Numbered from the stretch's first letter, positions 30,862-40,185 are shown. The stretch: 64,000 nt of DNA from DAIMFL01 sp964372215 (GCA_964372215.1 CAYJQC010000009.1:97122-161121), one strand, 5' to 3'. Made by a program: numbers and translations. The notes: generated from the letters alone by a model not told the origin.

Positions 30862-32561
30862 CGACGCCCACCTGGCGCAGCGTTGGAAACCGCCGCGATC
30901 GCGCCCAGGCGACCGACCCTGCCGGCGAGCTCCGCCTGCGATGCCGGTTCCGTCGGCGGCTCCTCGCGGCGGCGGCGAAGCGCCTGCGTCAGGCTGGCCT
31001 CGATGCCGGGATGGTCCGGATTCATCTCGCGCGCCACGCCGAACGACGCTGCCGCCAGGTCGAACAGACCGAGCGCGAGCAGGACCCTGCCGAGCTGGTC
31101 GTAGACGCCGGCGTCCGGCGGCTCCCGCTCGATCACCTCGCAGAGCGCGCCCGCCGCCTGCGGCAGCGCGCCCAGCGCCTGCTGCGACGTCGCGAGTCGC
31201 GCCCAGGCCTTGACGATGTCGGGTCGCTCGGCGAGCAGCGTCTCGAACAGCCTGACCGCCTCGTCATGGTCGCCGCGCGACGCCGCGACCTGTCCCAGGG
31301 CATAGAGCGCCTCGGCATTGCGCGGCGCGACGTCGAGCACCTGGCGGTAACCGGCCGCCGCCTCGGCAACCCGGCCGGCACGATGATGCTCGATCGACCG
31401 GCGCAGCACGAAAGGCAAGCTCCGGGGATCCAGCCGCCCGCCGAGCGTCCCGCCGTCCCGGATGCTGACCACCAGGGACCGGCTCGGCCGCTCCTCGACC
31501 CCGAAGGAATACTTGTAGGGCTCGTTGCCGCGCAGGAAATCGTACTCGACGAAGCCGTTCTCGATGGCGTGGCGGATGCTGTGCGCATGCAGGACGAGAC
31601 CCGGCGACGGGCCCTTGTACCCGGCGTCGCGGCCGGCGATGTAGAAATGATAGGTCCGCTTACGGGCGTCGATCAGGATGGTGAGCGCGCCGACCGGCTT
31701 GTCGCCCTGCCAGAGCACCGGCAGCAGCAGCGCTCCGTCGGCAAAGCAGTTGCGCAGCATCAGCCGATAGTTCTTCTGGATGTCGGATAGCTGCGCGCCC
31801 TTGCGCGGGCCCCATTGCTCCGTCCAGAACCGGATCAGGGTCTCCAGATCGCGCTCGAAGGTTTCGCCATCGGAATGGGTGACGCGGAGCTCGTCGGAAT
31901 CCTCGAGTTGCCGCAGCAGCCGCCGCAGCTTCTGCCGCATGTTGGCGCTCAGCCGGGTGTCGAGATAGGTTTGCCAATTCGCCGGCAGCGGCGCATAGGG
32001 GCACAGGCTGTTGTCGACATTGTCGCGGTTGACGCGGTCCAGCTCGGCGACCTCGAATTCGGGCCCGGACAGCGCCCCGAGGAATAGCGCGACGCGATGC
32101 TCCGAGACGCGCAGGTACTCGAGATTGAGGCGCGACCAGCGCAGCGTCCGGACATGGCTTGCAAAGGCCGGAATCGCCTGGGCCTCGAACTCGGGCCGGC
32201 ACAGGAACCCGGTGTAGTCGGAGGCGTAGTTGCCGGCCATGTTGATCTCGCTGCGGAAGCCGCCGCCCGGCTGCTCCTTCGTGCGCCGCCGCAGCGGCAG
32301 GAACGCGACCGGGTCCGGAGCGCCGGCATCGGGTTTCGCGACCAGCACGAACCAGTCCTTGCCGAGCGCGGCGAGCCAGCGCGACATCCAGTTCCAGGAC
32401 AGGAAGAACTGCGCCTCCGGGTCGACGTCGTAGGCCGCGTCCCAGGCCGGCTTCAGTCTCTCGAGCGCCTCCAGGCTTTCGACGCTCTCCACATGCATGG
32501 CCGCGATCCCACCCACTGCGTCGGCGTTCTCCGCGCCGATGACGGCGTCCATTATATCCAT
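30858..32561 (-). CDS. CelD/BioF2-like acyltransferase fused to TPR repeats
   Basis: 567 residues from the ATG at 32561. Residues about 20-345 form a GNAT-like (CelD/FemAB-related) domain: AAYDVDPEAQFFLSWNWMSRWL, VAFLPLRRR, NLEYLRV, then KRTYHFYIAGRDAGYKGPSPGLVLHAHSIRHAIENG and YDFLRGNEPYKYSFG, the last being the signature seen in exopolysaccharide-locus acetyltransferases. Residues about 350-500 hold three to four TPR units (AAAGYRQVLDVAPRNAEALYALG, and similar). No Shine-Dalgarno is strong; a second ATG nine bases later is possible. The long in-frame upstream extension crosses AT-rich intergenic DNA and is rejected. It probably acylates a glycan or glycolipid; substrate unknown. Confidence 0.8.
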   Translation of the reverse strand: MDIMDAVIGAENADAVGGIAAMHVESVESLEALERLKPAWDAAYDVDPEAQFFLSWNWMSRWLAALGKDWFVLVAKPDAGAPDPVAFLPLRRRTKEQPGGGFRSEINMAGNYASDYTGFLCRPEFEAQAIPAFASHVRTLRWSRLNLEYLRVSEHRVALFLGALSGPEFEVAELDRVNRDNVDNSLCPYAPLPANWQTYLDTRLSANMRQKLRRLLRQLEDSDELRVTHSDGETFERDLETLIRFWTEQWGPRKGAQLSDIQKNYRLMLRNCFADGALLLPVLWQGDKPVGALTILIDARKRTYHFYIAGRDAGYKGPSPGLVLHAHSIRHAIENGFVEYDFLRGNEPYKYSFGVEERPSRSLVVSIRDGGTLGGRLDPRSLPFVLRRSIEHHRAGRVAEAAAGYRQVLDVAPRNAEALYALGQVAASRGDHDEAVRLFETLLAERPDIVKAWARLATSQQALGALPQAAGALCEVIEREPPDAGVYDQLGRVLLALGLFDLAAASFGVAREMNPDHPGIEASLTQALRRRREEPPTEPASQAELAGRVGRLGAIAAVSNAAPGGRR

Positions 32562-32806
32562 GCGCCGGACCGAGTCGGCGATCGGTCGCGGCACGCGGCG
32601 CGACGGTGGAGAAGCCCGCGGCCCCGTCCCCCCGCCCGGATCTCTTGAAATTTTACCGACTGGACAATTTTTCGGCGCGTGGCAAGAATACCGGCGGGGA
32701 TCATGCGAGACTACCGGAACGGCCGCCGCCGTAGCGCCGGCGCGGTTCCGCAATGGCCCGGCGCCAGCCGAAGGCCGAACAAGAACAACCAGACAAGGAG
32801 GCAGTA

Positions 32807-33847
32807 ATGTTGCGGGATGAGCTGACCGCCCGGACCGGTTCCGGGCGCATGGACGTGACGCGCCGCGCGGCGCTGAGCGTGATCGGAAGCGCGCTGGCGC
32901 TCGGCACCATGCTCGGTGCCGGCGCGGCGGCGGCCGATGAGCCGCTCAAGGTGGCGGCGGTGTTCGAGACCCCGATCGAGGAGCCCTGGGTCAACCAGAT
33001 CCATGTCGCCCTGCTGCAGGCGCAGAAGGAGCTCGGGGTCGAGTATGTCTGGTCCGAGAGCGTGCAGTCGGCCGACTTCGAACGGGTGATGCGCGAATAC
33101 GCCGAGCAGGGCTACGACCTTGTCATGGGCGATTCGTTCGGCGCCGAGCGCATCGCGCGCCGCGCCGCCCAGGCCTATCCCGACGTCGCCTTCGTCTTCG
33201 GTTCCGGCATCGGTCCCGCCGAGCCCAATTTCGGCGTGTTCGACAACTGGATCCACGAGCCGGCCTATCTGTCGGGGATGATCGCCGGCAAGATGACCAA
33301 GAGCAACCTGATCGGGGTGGTCGCGGCGATGCCGATTCCCGAGGTCAACCGCCTGTCCAACGCGTTCTGCGCCGGCGCCAAGGAGGTCAACCCCGACGCC
33401 AAGTGCCGGTTCTCCTTCATCGGCTCGTTCTTCGATCCGCCGAAGGCCAAGGAGGCGGCGATCGCCCAGATCGAGGCCGGGGTCGACGTGATCTACGCCG
33501 AGCGCTTCGGCGTCGTCGAGGCGGCCGCCGAGCGCGGCGTCCTGGCGATCTCCAACATGTCGGACCAGAGCTCGCTGGCGCCGGACACCGTGATCACCGG
33601 CCCGGTCTGGGACATGTGGCCGACCGTCAAGCACGTCATCCAGCAGGTCAAGGCCGGGGTGTTCACCGCCCAGGATTTCGGCGGCTTCTCCTTCATGGGT
33701 AAGGGCGGCGCTTATCTCGCCCCCTACCACGCCTGGGAAGCGAAGCTGCCGGCCGAGGTCAAGGACATGGTGTCCCAGCGCACCGAGGAGATCCTCGCCG
33801 GGACCTTCCGGGTCGACGTCAACGAGGGCGTGCCGCAGTCTGACTGA
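32807..33847 (+). CDS. BMP family ABC transporter substrate-binding protein
   Basis: 346 residues, receptor of a nucleoside/nucleobase-type importer. The N-terminus has a Tat-like signal (RMDVTRRAALSVIGSALALG, then AAAADEP). Mature motifs are LKVAAVFETPIEEPWVNQIH, DLVMGDSFGAERIARRAA, FGVFDNWIHEPAYLSGMIAGKMTKS, and GVDVIYAERFGVVEAAAERG, matching the BMP/Med family (PnrA, TmpC). AAGGAGG lies six bases before the ATG at 32807. It heads an operon with one double ATPase, two permeases and a cytosine deaminase. Ligand is probably a pyrimidine or purine base or nucleoside. Confidence 0.92.
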   Translation: MLRDELTARTGSGRMDVTRRAALSVIGSALALGTMLGAGAAAADEPLKVAAVFETPIEEPWVNQIHVALLQAQKELGVEYVWSESVQSADFERVMREYAEQGYDLVMGDSFGAERIARRAAQAYPDVAFVFGSGIGPAEPNFGVFDNWIHEPAYLSGMIAGKMTKSNLIGVVAAMPIPEVNRLSNAFCAGAKEVNPDAKCRFSFIGSFFDPPKAKEAAIAQIEAGVDVIYAERFGVVEAAAERGVLAISNMSDQSSLAPDTVITGPVWDMWPTVKHVIQQVKAGVFTAQDFGGFSFMGKGGAYLAPYHAWEAKLPAEVKDMVSQRTEEILAGTFRVDVNEGVPQSD

Positions 33848-33923
33848 ACGCCCGGCCGCTTCGAGCCTGACGCCGCCGGGGAGCCATCCTCCCCGGCGGC
33901 GGTTCTCCGGATCGCGAGCCAGC
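33848..33923 (+). terminator. Strong hairpin between binding-protein and ATPase genes
   Basis: CGCCGCCGGGGAG (33871-33883) and its exact complement (33889-33901) form a 13-bp GC stem with a five-base loop. Only a weak TTC run follows, so it is more likely a transcript-stabilising or attenuating hairpin that lets the binding protein be made in excess than a full terminator. Such hairpins are common after binding-protein genes. Confidence 0.5.
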
Positions 33924-35453
33924 ATGAGCACGCCGCCTCCCCTGCTCGCCATGCGCGGCATCAGCAAGCGCTTCGGCGCGGTGCTGGCCAATGACGGCGT
34001 CGACCTGACGCTGCGGCGCGGCGACATCCTCGGCTTGCTCGGCGAGAACGGCGCCGGCAAGACCACCCTGATGAACATCCTGTTCGGCGCCTATGCGCCG
34101 GACGCCGGCTCGATCGAGATCGAGGGCCGACCCGCCGCCATCACCGACAGCGCCGCGGCGCTGGCCCAGGGCGTCGGCATGGTGCACCAGCACTTCCACC
34201 TGGTGTCGCGCCACAGCGTGCTCGAGAACCTGCTGGTCGGCCGGCGCGGCCGCGGCGGCCTGCTCGACCGCGCCGGCGCGCGCCGGCGCCTGGCGGGGCT
34301 CGGCCGCAGCGATGGCCTGTGGATCGATCCCGACGCGCCGGTCGGCGAGTTGAGCGTCGGCCAGCAGCAGCGCCTGGAGATCGTCAAGGCGCTGTTCTGG
34401 AACGCCCGCATCCTGATCCTCGACGAGCCGACCGCGGTGCTGACCCCGCAGGAGACCGAGGGCCTGTTCGGCGCCCTGCGCGCGCTCTCGGCCGGCGGCA
34501 TCGGCATCGTCTTCATCAGCCACAAGCTGCAGGAGGTCCGCGCCATCACCAACCGGCTGGTGATCCTGCGCCACGGCAAGGTGAGCGCCACCCTCGACGA
34601 CACCGGCCGGCACAGCGAGCGCGAGCTGGCGGAGCTGATGTGCGGCCACGCCATCACCCCGCCGGCCAAGCCGCATGCCGAGCCCGGGCGCGTGCTGCTA
34701 CGGCTCGCCGGGCTGTCGACCGCCGCGGGACACCCGCCGCTGCGCCAAGCCGATCTCGAGCTGCGCGCCGGCGAGATCCTCGGCATCGCCGGAGTCTCCG
34801 GCAACGGCCAGGCCGCGCTCGCCGACTGCATCGCCGGGGTGCTGGCTCCGAGCGGCGGCAGCATCGAGGTCGACGGCACCGCGGTCGCCCGGCCGACGCC
34901 GCGGCGCATGCAGGCGCTCGGCGTCGGGCGGATTCCCGAGGACCGCATGGGCACCGGGCTGGTGACCGCGCTGCCGCTCGCCGAGAACATGGTGATCACC
35001 CGCCTGCGGGAGAGGCCGTTCAGCCGCTTCGGCCTGCTCGACCGGGCCGCGATCCGCAGGTTCTGCGAACAGCAGATCGCCCATTTCAGCATCAAGGCCG
35101 CCGGCCCGCTGGTGCGCACCGGCACGCTGTCGGGCGGCAACCTGCAGAAGGCGCTGCTGGCGCGCGAGCTGGCCTGGGACCCCCTGGTGCTGCTGGCGGC
35201 GCAGCCGACCCGCGGCCTCGACATCGGCGCCACCCAGTTCGTGCATCGGCTGTTCCTCGAGCGCCAGGCCGCGGGGCGCGCTGTGCTGGTCATCAGCGAG
35301 GATCTCGAGGAGCTGTTCGCGCTCAGCGACCGCATCGCAGTCATGTACGAGGGCCGCATCGTCGGCGTGGTGCCGCGCGCCGAAGCGAGCGTCCAGCGCA
35401 TCGGCCTGATGATGGCCGGCGTCGCCGACGCGACCTCCGGGGCGGCGGCATGA
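33924..35453 (+). CDS. Nucleoside-type ABC transporter ATP-binding protein (two ATPase domains)
   Basis: 509 residues with two fused nucleotide-binding domains. The first has Walker A GENGAGKTT (about residues 39-47), LSVGQQQRLEIVKAL and LILDEPTAVLTPQE. The second has a degenerate Walker A (GVSGNGQAA), an active-looking LSGGNLQKALLAREL, and LAAQPTRGLDIGAT. That combination is typical of BmpD-associated and ribose-type importers (YufO/RbsA-like). The gene starts after the stem-loop and overlaps the next by four bases. It powers the two permeases below. Confidence 0.92.
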   Translation: MSTPPPLLAMRGISKRFGAVLANDGVDLTLRRGDILGLLGENGAGKTTLMNILFGAYAPDAGSIEIEGRPAAITDSAAALAQGVGMVHQHFHLVSRHSVLENLLVGRRGRGGLLDRAGARRRLAGLGRSDGLWIDPDAPVGELSVGQQQRLEIVKALFWNARILILDEPTAVLTPQETEGLFGALRALSAGGIGIVFISHKLQEVRAITNRLVILRHGKVSATLDDTGRHSERELAELMCGHAITPPAKPHAEPGRVLLRLAGLSTAAGHPPLRQADLELRAGEILGIAGVSGNGQAALADCIAGVLAPSGGSIEVDGTAVARPTPRRMQALGVGRIPEDRMGTGLVTALPLAENMVITRLRERPFSRFGLLDRAAIRRFCEQQIAHFSIKAAGPLVRTGTLSGGNLQKALLARELAWDPLVLLAAQPTRGLDIGATQFVHRLFLERQAAGRAVLVISEDLEELFALSDRIAVMYEGRIVGVVPRAEASVQRIGLMMAGVADATSGAAA

Positions 35454-36517
35454 TCCGCCTGCGGCTCGAGCAGCGCGAGCGCACCCCCGCCTGGCTCGGC
35501 TTCACCCTGCCGCTCGCCGCCATCCTGGCGACCCTGGTCCTGTGCAGCGGGCTGATCGCGCTGGCCGGGGCCGACGTGCTGGACGCCTATGGCGCGCTGT
35601 TCCTGAGCGCGGTCTCCAGCCGTTTCAACCTGGTGGAGACCGTGGTGAAGGCGGCGCCGCTGGTGTTCACCGGGCTCGCCGTCGCCGTCGCCTTCCGCGC
35701 CAAGTTCTGGAACATCGGCGCCGAGGGGCAGCTCCTGTGCGGGGCGATGGCGGCCGCCTTCGTCGGCGGCATCGCGAGCCTGCCGGGCTGGAGCTACCTG
35801 CCGCTGATGGTCGCCGCCGGGATGGCCGCCGGCGGTTTCGCCGCGCTGGTGCCGGGCGTGCTCAAGGTGCGCTACAAGGTCGACGACGTGGTGGCGACGC
35901 TGCTGCTCAACTCGATCATCTTCTACGCCATGACCGCGCTGCTCGACGGGCCGTGGAAGGACCCGCTGAGCGGCTATCCGGATTCGCCTGACATCCTGAC
36001 GGCGGCCGAGTTCCCGATCCTGCTCGCCGGCACCCGGCTGCATCTCGGCGTCGTGCTGGCGCTGGTCGCCGCGCCGATCGTCTGGTTCGTGATCGCCCGC
36101 ACCAGCTTCGGCTTCGCGGTGCGCGCGGTCGGCGAGAACCCGCGCGCCGCCCGCTATGCCGGGCTCGAGGTGCGCCGCATCCTGCTGCTGAGCGCCTGCC
36201 TGTCGGGGGCGCTCGCCGGGCTCGCCGGGGTCGGCGAGGTCGGCGGCGTGCATTTCCAGGTGATGGCCGGGCTGTCGCCCGGCTACGGCTATACCGGCAT
36301 CGTCATCGCCATGCTGGCGCGGCTCAATCCCCTGGGGGTGCTGCCGGCCGCGTTCTTCTTCGCGGTGGTGGTGACCGGCGCCGCGGCGATGTCGCGCGCC
36401 ACCGGCGTCCCGGTCTTCCTCGCCGAGGTGATCCAGGGCACCGCGCTGTTGTGCATGCTGACCGGGCTGTTGTTCACCAGCTACCGGATCCGGATCGTGC
36501 AGGTGGCCCATGGATGA
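35450..36517 (+). CDS. ABC transporter permease (BPD_transp_2, YufP-like)
   Basis: Inner-membrane permease of 355 residues with about nine hydrophobic segments, starting near FTLPLAAILATLVLCSGLIA. Conserved stretches are AAPLVFTGLAVAVAFRAKFWNIGAEGQ, YKVDDVVATLLLN, VRAVGENPRAARYAGL and GEVGGVHFQVM, all found in permeases paired with BMP receptors. The start overlaps the ATPase stop (ATGA). It pairs with the following permease as a heterodimer. No signal peptide is needed. Confidence 0.92.
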   Translation: MIRLRLEQRERTPAWLGFTLPLAAILATLVLCSGLIALAGADVLDAYGALFLSAVSSRFNLVETVVKAAPLVFTGLAVAVAFRAKFWNIGAEGQLLCGAMAAAFVGGIASLPGWSYLPLMVAAGMAAGGFAALVPGVLKVRYKVDDVVATLLLNSIIFYAMTALLDGPWKDPLSGYPDSPDILTAAEFPILLAGTRLHLGVVLALVAAPIVWFVIARTSFGFAVRAVGENPRAARYAGLEVRRILLLSACLSGALAGLAGVGEVGGVHFQVMAGLSPGYGYTGIVIAMLARLNPLGVLPAAFFFAVVVTGAAAMSRATGVPVFLAEVIQGTALLCMLTGLLFTSYRIRIVQVAHG

Positions 36518-37454
36518 GATCCTCGCCCAGATCCTCCAGGTCGGCTTCTTCGCCGCGGTGCTGCGGATCGCCACGCCGCTGATCCTCGCCACCATCGGCG
36601 AGATGTTCGCCGAGCGCGGCGGGGTGCTCAATCTCGGCATCGAGGGCACCATGCTGCTCTCGGCCATGACCGGGTTCTCCGCCGCCTATTTCACCGGCAG
36701 CCTGTGGCTCGGCCTGGCCGCCGCCGCCGCGACCGGCATCGCGCTCGGCGCGCTCATGGGCCTGCTGACCGTGACCCTGGGGCTGAGCCAGCACGTCTCC
36801 GGCATCGGCGTGACCCTGCTCGCCTCCGGCCTCGCCTTCTTCTTCTACCGGCTGATCTTCGGCCAGCCATCGGTGCCGCCCAGCGTGGTCGCGTTCCAGC
36901 CGGTGCCGATCCCGCTGCTGTCGGAGATCCCCGGGCTCGGGCCGGTGCTGTTCAACCAGGTCGCCCTGGTCTACATCGCCATCCTGCTGGTGCCGCTCTC
37001 CGCCCTGCTGCTGTACCGCACGCCCTGGGGCCTCAACCTGCGGACCGCCGGCGAGAACCCGCATGCGGCGGCCTCGGCCGGGGTGTCGGTCGCCGCCCTG
37101 CGCTACCAGGCGCTGCTGCTGGCCGGGGCGCTGATGGGCCTGGCCGGCGCGTTCCTGTCGATCGCCCAGTTCAACGCCTTCACCTTCGGGGTGATCTCGG
37201 GCCGCGGCTGGGTCTGCATCGCGCTGGTGGTGTTCGGGCAGTGGAGCCCGTGGCGCTCGGCGCTCGGCGCCCTGCTGTTCGCCTTCATCGACGCGCTGCA
37301 GCTCCGCCTGCAGGCCGGCAGCGCCATCGTGCTGCCCTACCAGTTCTTCCTGATGCTGCCGTTCCTGCTCACCATCGTCGCCATGGCCCTGGTCTCGCGC
37401 AACGCCCGCGCGCCCGGCGCCCTCTTGACCCCGTTCCGCAAGGAGGAGCGCTGA
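36510..37454 (+). CDS. ABC transporter permease (BPD_transp_2, YufQ-like)
   Basis: Second permease of 314 residues. Motifs include RIATPLILATIGEMFAERGG and GVLNLGIEGTMLLSA near the start, GLSQHVSGIGVTLLASGLAF, and TAGENPHAAASAGV. These are the standard landmarks of the smaller BMP-associated permease. Its start overlaps the previous gene by eight bases and its stop shares one base with the deaminase start (TGATG). About eight transmembrane helices are evident. Together with the larger permease it forms the channel. Confidence 0.92.
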   Translation: MDEILAQILQVGFFAAVLRIATPLILATIGEMFAERGGVLNLGIEGTMLLSAMTGFSAAYFTGSLWLGLAAAAATGIALGALMGLLTVTLGLSQHVSGIGVTLLASGLAFFFYRLIFGQPSVPPSVVAFQPVPIPLLSEIPGLGPVLFNQVALVYIAILLVPLSALLLYRTPWGLNLRTAGENPHAAASAGVSVAALRYQALLLAGALMGLAGAFLSIAQFNAFTFGVISGRGWVCIALVVFGQWSPWRSALGALLFAFIDALQLRLQAGSAIVLPYQFFLMLPFLLTIVAMALVSRNARAPGALLTPFRKEER

Positions 37455-38737
37455 TGCTCGACCTGCTGATCCGCGGCGCCACCTTGCCCGACGGCCGCCG
37501 CGACATCGACATCGCCATCGTCGATGGGCGCGTCGCCGAGCTGCGGCCCGCGCTCGACGCGCCGGCCCGGCGCGTGATCGACGCCGCCGGGCTGCTGGTG
37601 ACGCCGCCCTTCGTCGACAGCCATTTCCACATGGACTCGACGCTCAGTCTGGGGCTGCCGCGACTGAACGAGAGCGGCACGCTGCTGGAAGGCATCGCGC
37701 TGTGGGGCGAATTGAAGCCGCATCTGACGGTCGCGGCGATCAAGGAGCGGGCGCTCCGGCTGTGCCGCTGGGCGATCGCCCGTGGCACCCTGGCGATCCG
37801 CAGCCATGTCGATGTCTGCGACGAGCGCCTGCTGGCGGTCGAGGCGCTGCTCGAGGTGCGCCGGGAGATGGCGCCCTATCTCGACCTGCAGCTGGTCGCC
37901 TTTCCCCAGGACGGCTATCTGCGCGCGGCCGGCGCCGCCGACAACTTGGCGCGCGCCCTCGACAAGGGCGTCGACGTCGTCGGCGGCATCCCGCATTTCG
38001 AGCGCACCATGGAACAGGGCGCCCGGTCGGTGCGCGCGCTGTGCGAGCTCGCCGCGGCCCGCGGCCTGATGGTCGACATGCATTGCGACGAGAGCGACGA
38101 TCCCATGTCGCGCCATGTCGAATCCCTGGCCTTCGAGACCCGGCGCCTCGGCCTCAACGGCCGCGTCACCGGCTCGCATCTCAGCTCGATGCATTCGATG
38201 GACGACTACTATGTCAGCAAGCTGATTCCGCTGATGGCCGAGGCCGGCCTGCACGTGATCGCCAACCCGCTGATCAACATCACCCTCCAGGGCCGCCACG
38301 ACGGCTATCCGAAGCGCCGCGGCATGACCCGGGTGAAGGAGCTGATGGCGGCCGGCCTGAACGTCGCCTGCGGCCACGACTGCATCATGGACCCCTGGTA
38401 CAGCCTGGGTTCCCACGACATGCTGGAGGTCGCCCATATGGGCCTCCATGTCGGGCAGATGACTGGCACCGCCGAGATGGCCGCCATGTTCCAGTCGGTG
38501 ACGACGAACGGCGCGCGCGTGATGGGGCTCGACGGCTACGGCCTCGCGCCCGGCTGCCGGGCCGACCTGGTGGTGCTGCAGGCCGGCGACCCGATCGAGG
38601 CCCTGCGCCTGCGCCCGGCGCGGCTGTTCGTCATCCGGCGCGGCCGGGTGATCGCCGAGACGCCGCCGGTGGCGAGCCGCCTCGACCTCGACGGCGCGGC
38701 CCACGCGGTGGATTTCCGGCAAGCGGCCCCGGAATAG
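37454..38737 (+). CDS. codA: Cytosine deaminase / amidohydrolase
   Basis: 427 residues, the same length as E. coli CodA, converting cytosine to uracil plus ammonia, with related pyrimidines or isoguanine possible. Metal-site motifs: FVDSHFHMDST (HxH), VDMHCDESDDP, GSHLSSMHSMDDYY, and GHDCIMDPWYSLGSHDMLEV. The last two, with NPLINITLQGRHDGYPKRRGMTRVKE, match the CodA pattern closely. AGGAGGAGCG precedes the ATG, which shares one base with the permease stop. Adjacent to a base/nucleoside importer it would feed imported cytosine into uracil salvage. Subfamily substrate range is not fixed by motifs alone. Confidence 0.9.
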   Translation: MLDLLIRGATLPDGRRDIDIAIVDGRVAELRPALDAPARRVIDAAGLLVTPPFVDSHFHMDSTLSLGLPRLNESGTLLEGIALWGELKPHLTVAAIKERALRLCRWAIARGTLAIRSHVDVCDERLLAVEALLEVRREMAPYLDLQLVAFPQDGYLRAAGAADNLARALDKGVDVVGGIPHFERTMEQGARSVRALCELAAARGLMVDMHCDESDDPMSRHVESLAFETRRLGLNGRVTGSHLSSMHSMDDYYVSKLIPLMAEAGLHVIANPLINITLQGRHDGYPKRRGMTRVKELMAAGLNVACGHDCIMDPWYSLGSHDMLEVAHMGLHVGQMTGTAEMAAMFQSVTTNGARVMGLDGYGLAPGCRADLVVLQAGDPIEALRLRPARLFVIRRGRVIAETPPVASRLDLDGAAHAVDFRQAAPE

Positions 38738-38746
38738 GAACCGCCC

Positions 38747-39100
38747 TTACCGCCGCCGGCGCCGCGGCGCCACCGCAGCGCCGGCGAGCCTGGTGAGCCC
38801 GGCCCCGGCTGCTATCCACCCCCGGCCGCCGCACCTGGCGCGCACCGACCTCTCTAGGACCTGCTGCAAGGCCATGTCGGCGCGCCGCTCGATGGTGGCC
38901 GCAAGGTCGATCTCGGCCGAGCGCGGCCACGAAACACACCAACGCCAAAGATGCAACCGCTGGCCGATCGGATCGCCGAGGGTGCCGACCTTGGGCGCGC
39001 GGAGGCATCCACCCGCAATGGGTTCGAGATTCCATGGCAGGATGGCGCGCGCGGGCGGCGGCGCGGCCCGCGCTTTTGCAAGCAGGAATCGTGCAGTCAA
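38747..39100 (-). CDS. Doubtful small ORF, 117 residues
   Basis: A TTG-started frame on the minus strand with plausible composition (EIDLAATIERRADMALQQVL) but an arginine-rich end and no recognised family. It has no clear ribosome site. Listed because it is the longest frame with protein-like content in this stretch; it may equally be noise or a remnant. Confidence 0.2.
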   Translation of the reverse strand: MTARFLLAKARAAPPPARAILPWNLEPIAGGCLRAPKVGTLGDPIGQRLHLWRWCVSWPRSAEIDLAATIERRADMALQQVLERSVRARCGGRGWIAAGAGLTRLAGAAVAPRRRRR

Positions 39101-39216
39101 CGCTCAAGACAATTCGATGGCAATTGCGTCGGTTCCATCCCAGCTCTCAGGCATGGCTATGGAGGATGAGAGTTCATCCCCTTGCTGAGAACTCCTTTTT
39201 GGGGACGCGAGTCATC

Positions 39217-39447
39217 ATGCAGATCATCCAATTTCCGTTGTCCGACACGATCCACGGCACAATGACGCGGCTCGACTCCGCGCCGCCGCTTGATCGCCGC
39301 CGCTTCGTCGTCCGCGCCCCCCCCCTGGCGGCGGCGGCCATGGTCGGTGGGTGCGTGGCGCGCAACGGTGGGAAGCGCGGCGATTCGGCCACCCCCATCG
39401 GCGTCAAGGGACGACGGATTGCGTCGGTTCCCTGCCCGGAGGAGTGA
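39217..39447 (+). CDS. Possible remnant of a Tat-exported lipoprotein, 76 residues
   Basis: The frame from the ATG at 39217 contains DRRRFVVRA (twin-arginine) followed by a hydrophobic stretch and MVGGC, which resembles a lipobox. A second ATG at 39262 gives a better n-region. After the cysteine only about 30 low-complexity residues remain before the stop, far too few for a normal Tat substrate. The hydrophobic stretch crosses a nine-C run, so an indel or decay of a longer gene is a reasonable explanation. Not assigned to a family. Confidence 0.3.
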   Translation: MQIIQFPLSDTIHGTMTRLDSAPPLDRRRFVVRAPPLAAAAMVGGCVARNGGKRGDSATPIGVKGRRIASVPCPEE

Positions 39448-39997
39448 CGGCTTCTCGTCCGCGGCCGAGACCGGTGGCGACGGACGGCTTCCACCCCAGG
39501 CGCGTCAGCCGGTAGCCCATGGCTGGCGCCGCCGGCCGCAGCAGGGGTTGTCGGTCGGATCGGGGAAATGCCGCTTGGCCGCGTCGATTTTGCCGTGTTC
39601 GATGGGCCGATCTCGGTACTGCCCGGGGATGGCGTCGCCATGGCCGACACGTCAACCTGAGCTGCCGCCGCTGCCGGACCAGATCGTCGAGGGTGCAGGG
39701 TGCCGATTCTCGGGGCGCTGGACATCGCGCCTGTCATGGGTCTCTCCTCCTATGTCAGGATCGCCCGCCTGCCCAGCGCGACGCCACCAAACGGCGGATG
39801 AATATGCAATCGGCCGGGCCGCCTGGCGCTGACTCATGGGGGCCGCGTGCGAGACGCGGCGCCCGGTGCCAGGGCGCGCCTGTGAAGCGGCGGCGTAACG
39901 CCGACCGCGGCCCGCGCGCCGAATGCGCGGCCGGCCAACCCCGGACGGGCCGCCGCAACTGCCTGACGACAGGGGTTGCCTCAGGCGGCGGAAAGAT

Positions 39998-40073
39998 TGG
40001 CGTCCCCACGGGGATTCGAACCCCGGTTTGCGCCGTGAGAGGGCGCCGTCCTAGGCCTCTAGACGATGGGGAC
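39998..40073 (-). tRNA. tRNA-Glu (anticodon CTC)
   Basis: Read on the minus strand, 76 bases fold as a standard cloverleaf. The acceptor arm is GTCCCCA at the 5' end against GGGGAC plus discriminator G at the 3' end, with CCA encoded. The anticodon loop is CTCTCAC with anticodon CTC, and the T arm contains GGTTCGAATCC. The D-arm sequence and loop match bacterial tRNA-Glu. CTC reads GAG, a frequent codon in this genome. Confidence 0.96.
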
Positions 40074-40185
40074 GTCGTGGGCGCGGCCTGGAAGGCGCTC
40101 AAATAGCGGATGCGACGGCCGCGATCAAGCGAATCTCCGCAAAGCCCGGCCGGCGGCGCCCCGCCGCCCCGGCCCGGGATCGGCG

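Larger units (their letters stand above)
38738..39997. other. Gene-poor region between codA and tRNA-Glu, with possible gene remnants
   Basis: 1,260 bases with no confident gene. Two short frames are listed separately. Around 39567-39659 a plus-strand stretch reads MPLGRVDFAVFDGPISVLPG and then DGVAMADTST before a stop, protein-like but not assignable, so decayed gene pieces are likely. ATTGCGTCGGTTCC occurs twice, at 39123-39136 and 39418-39431. A run of nine C at about 39317-39325 is slippage-prone. No transposase or integrase motif was found, although a tRNA gene bounds the region. Confidence 0.45.

Noticed and set aside
38738..39997. Integrated element at tRNA-Glu
   Set aside because: No integrase, transposase or duplicated tRNA end was found, so only decay is supported.
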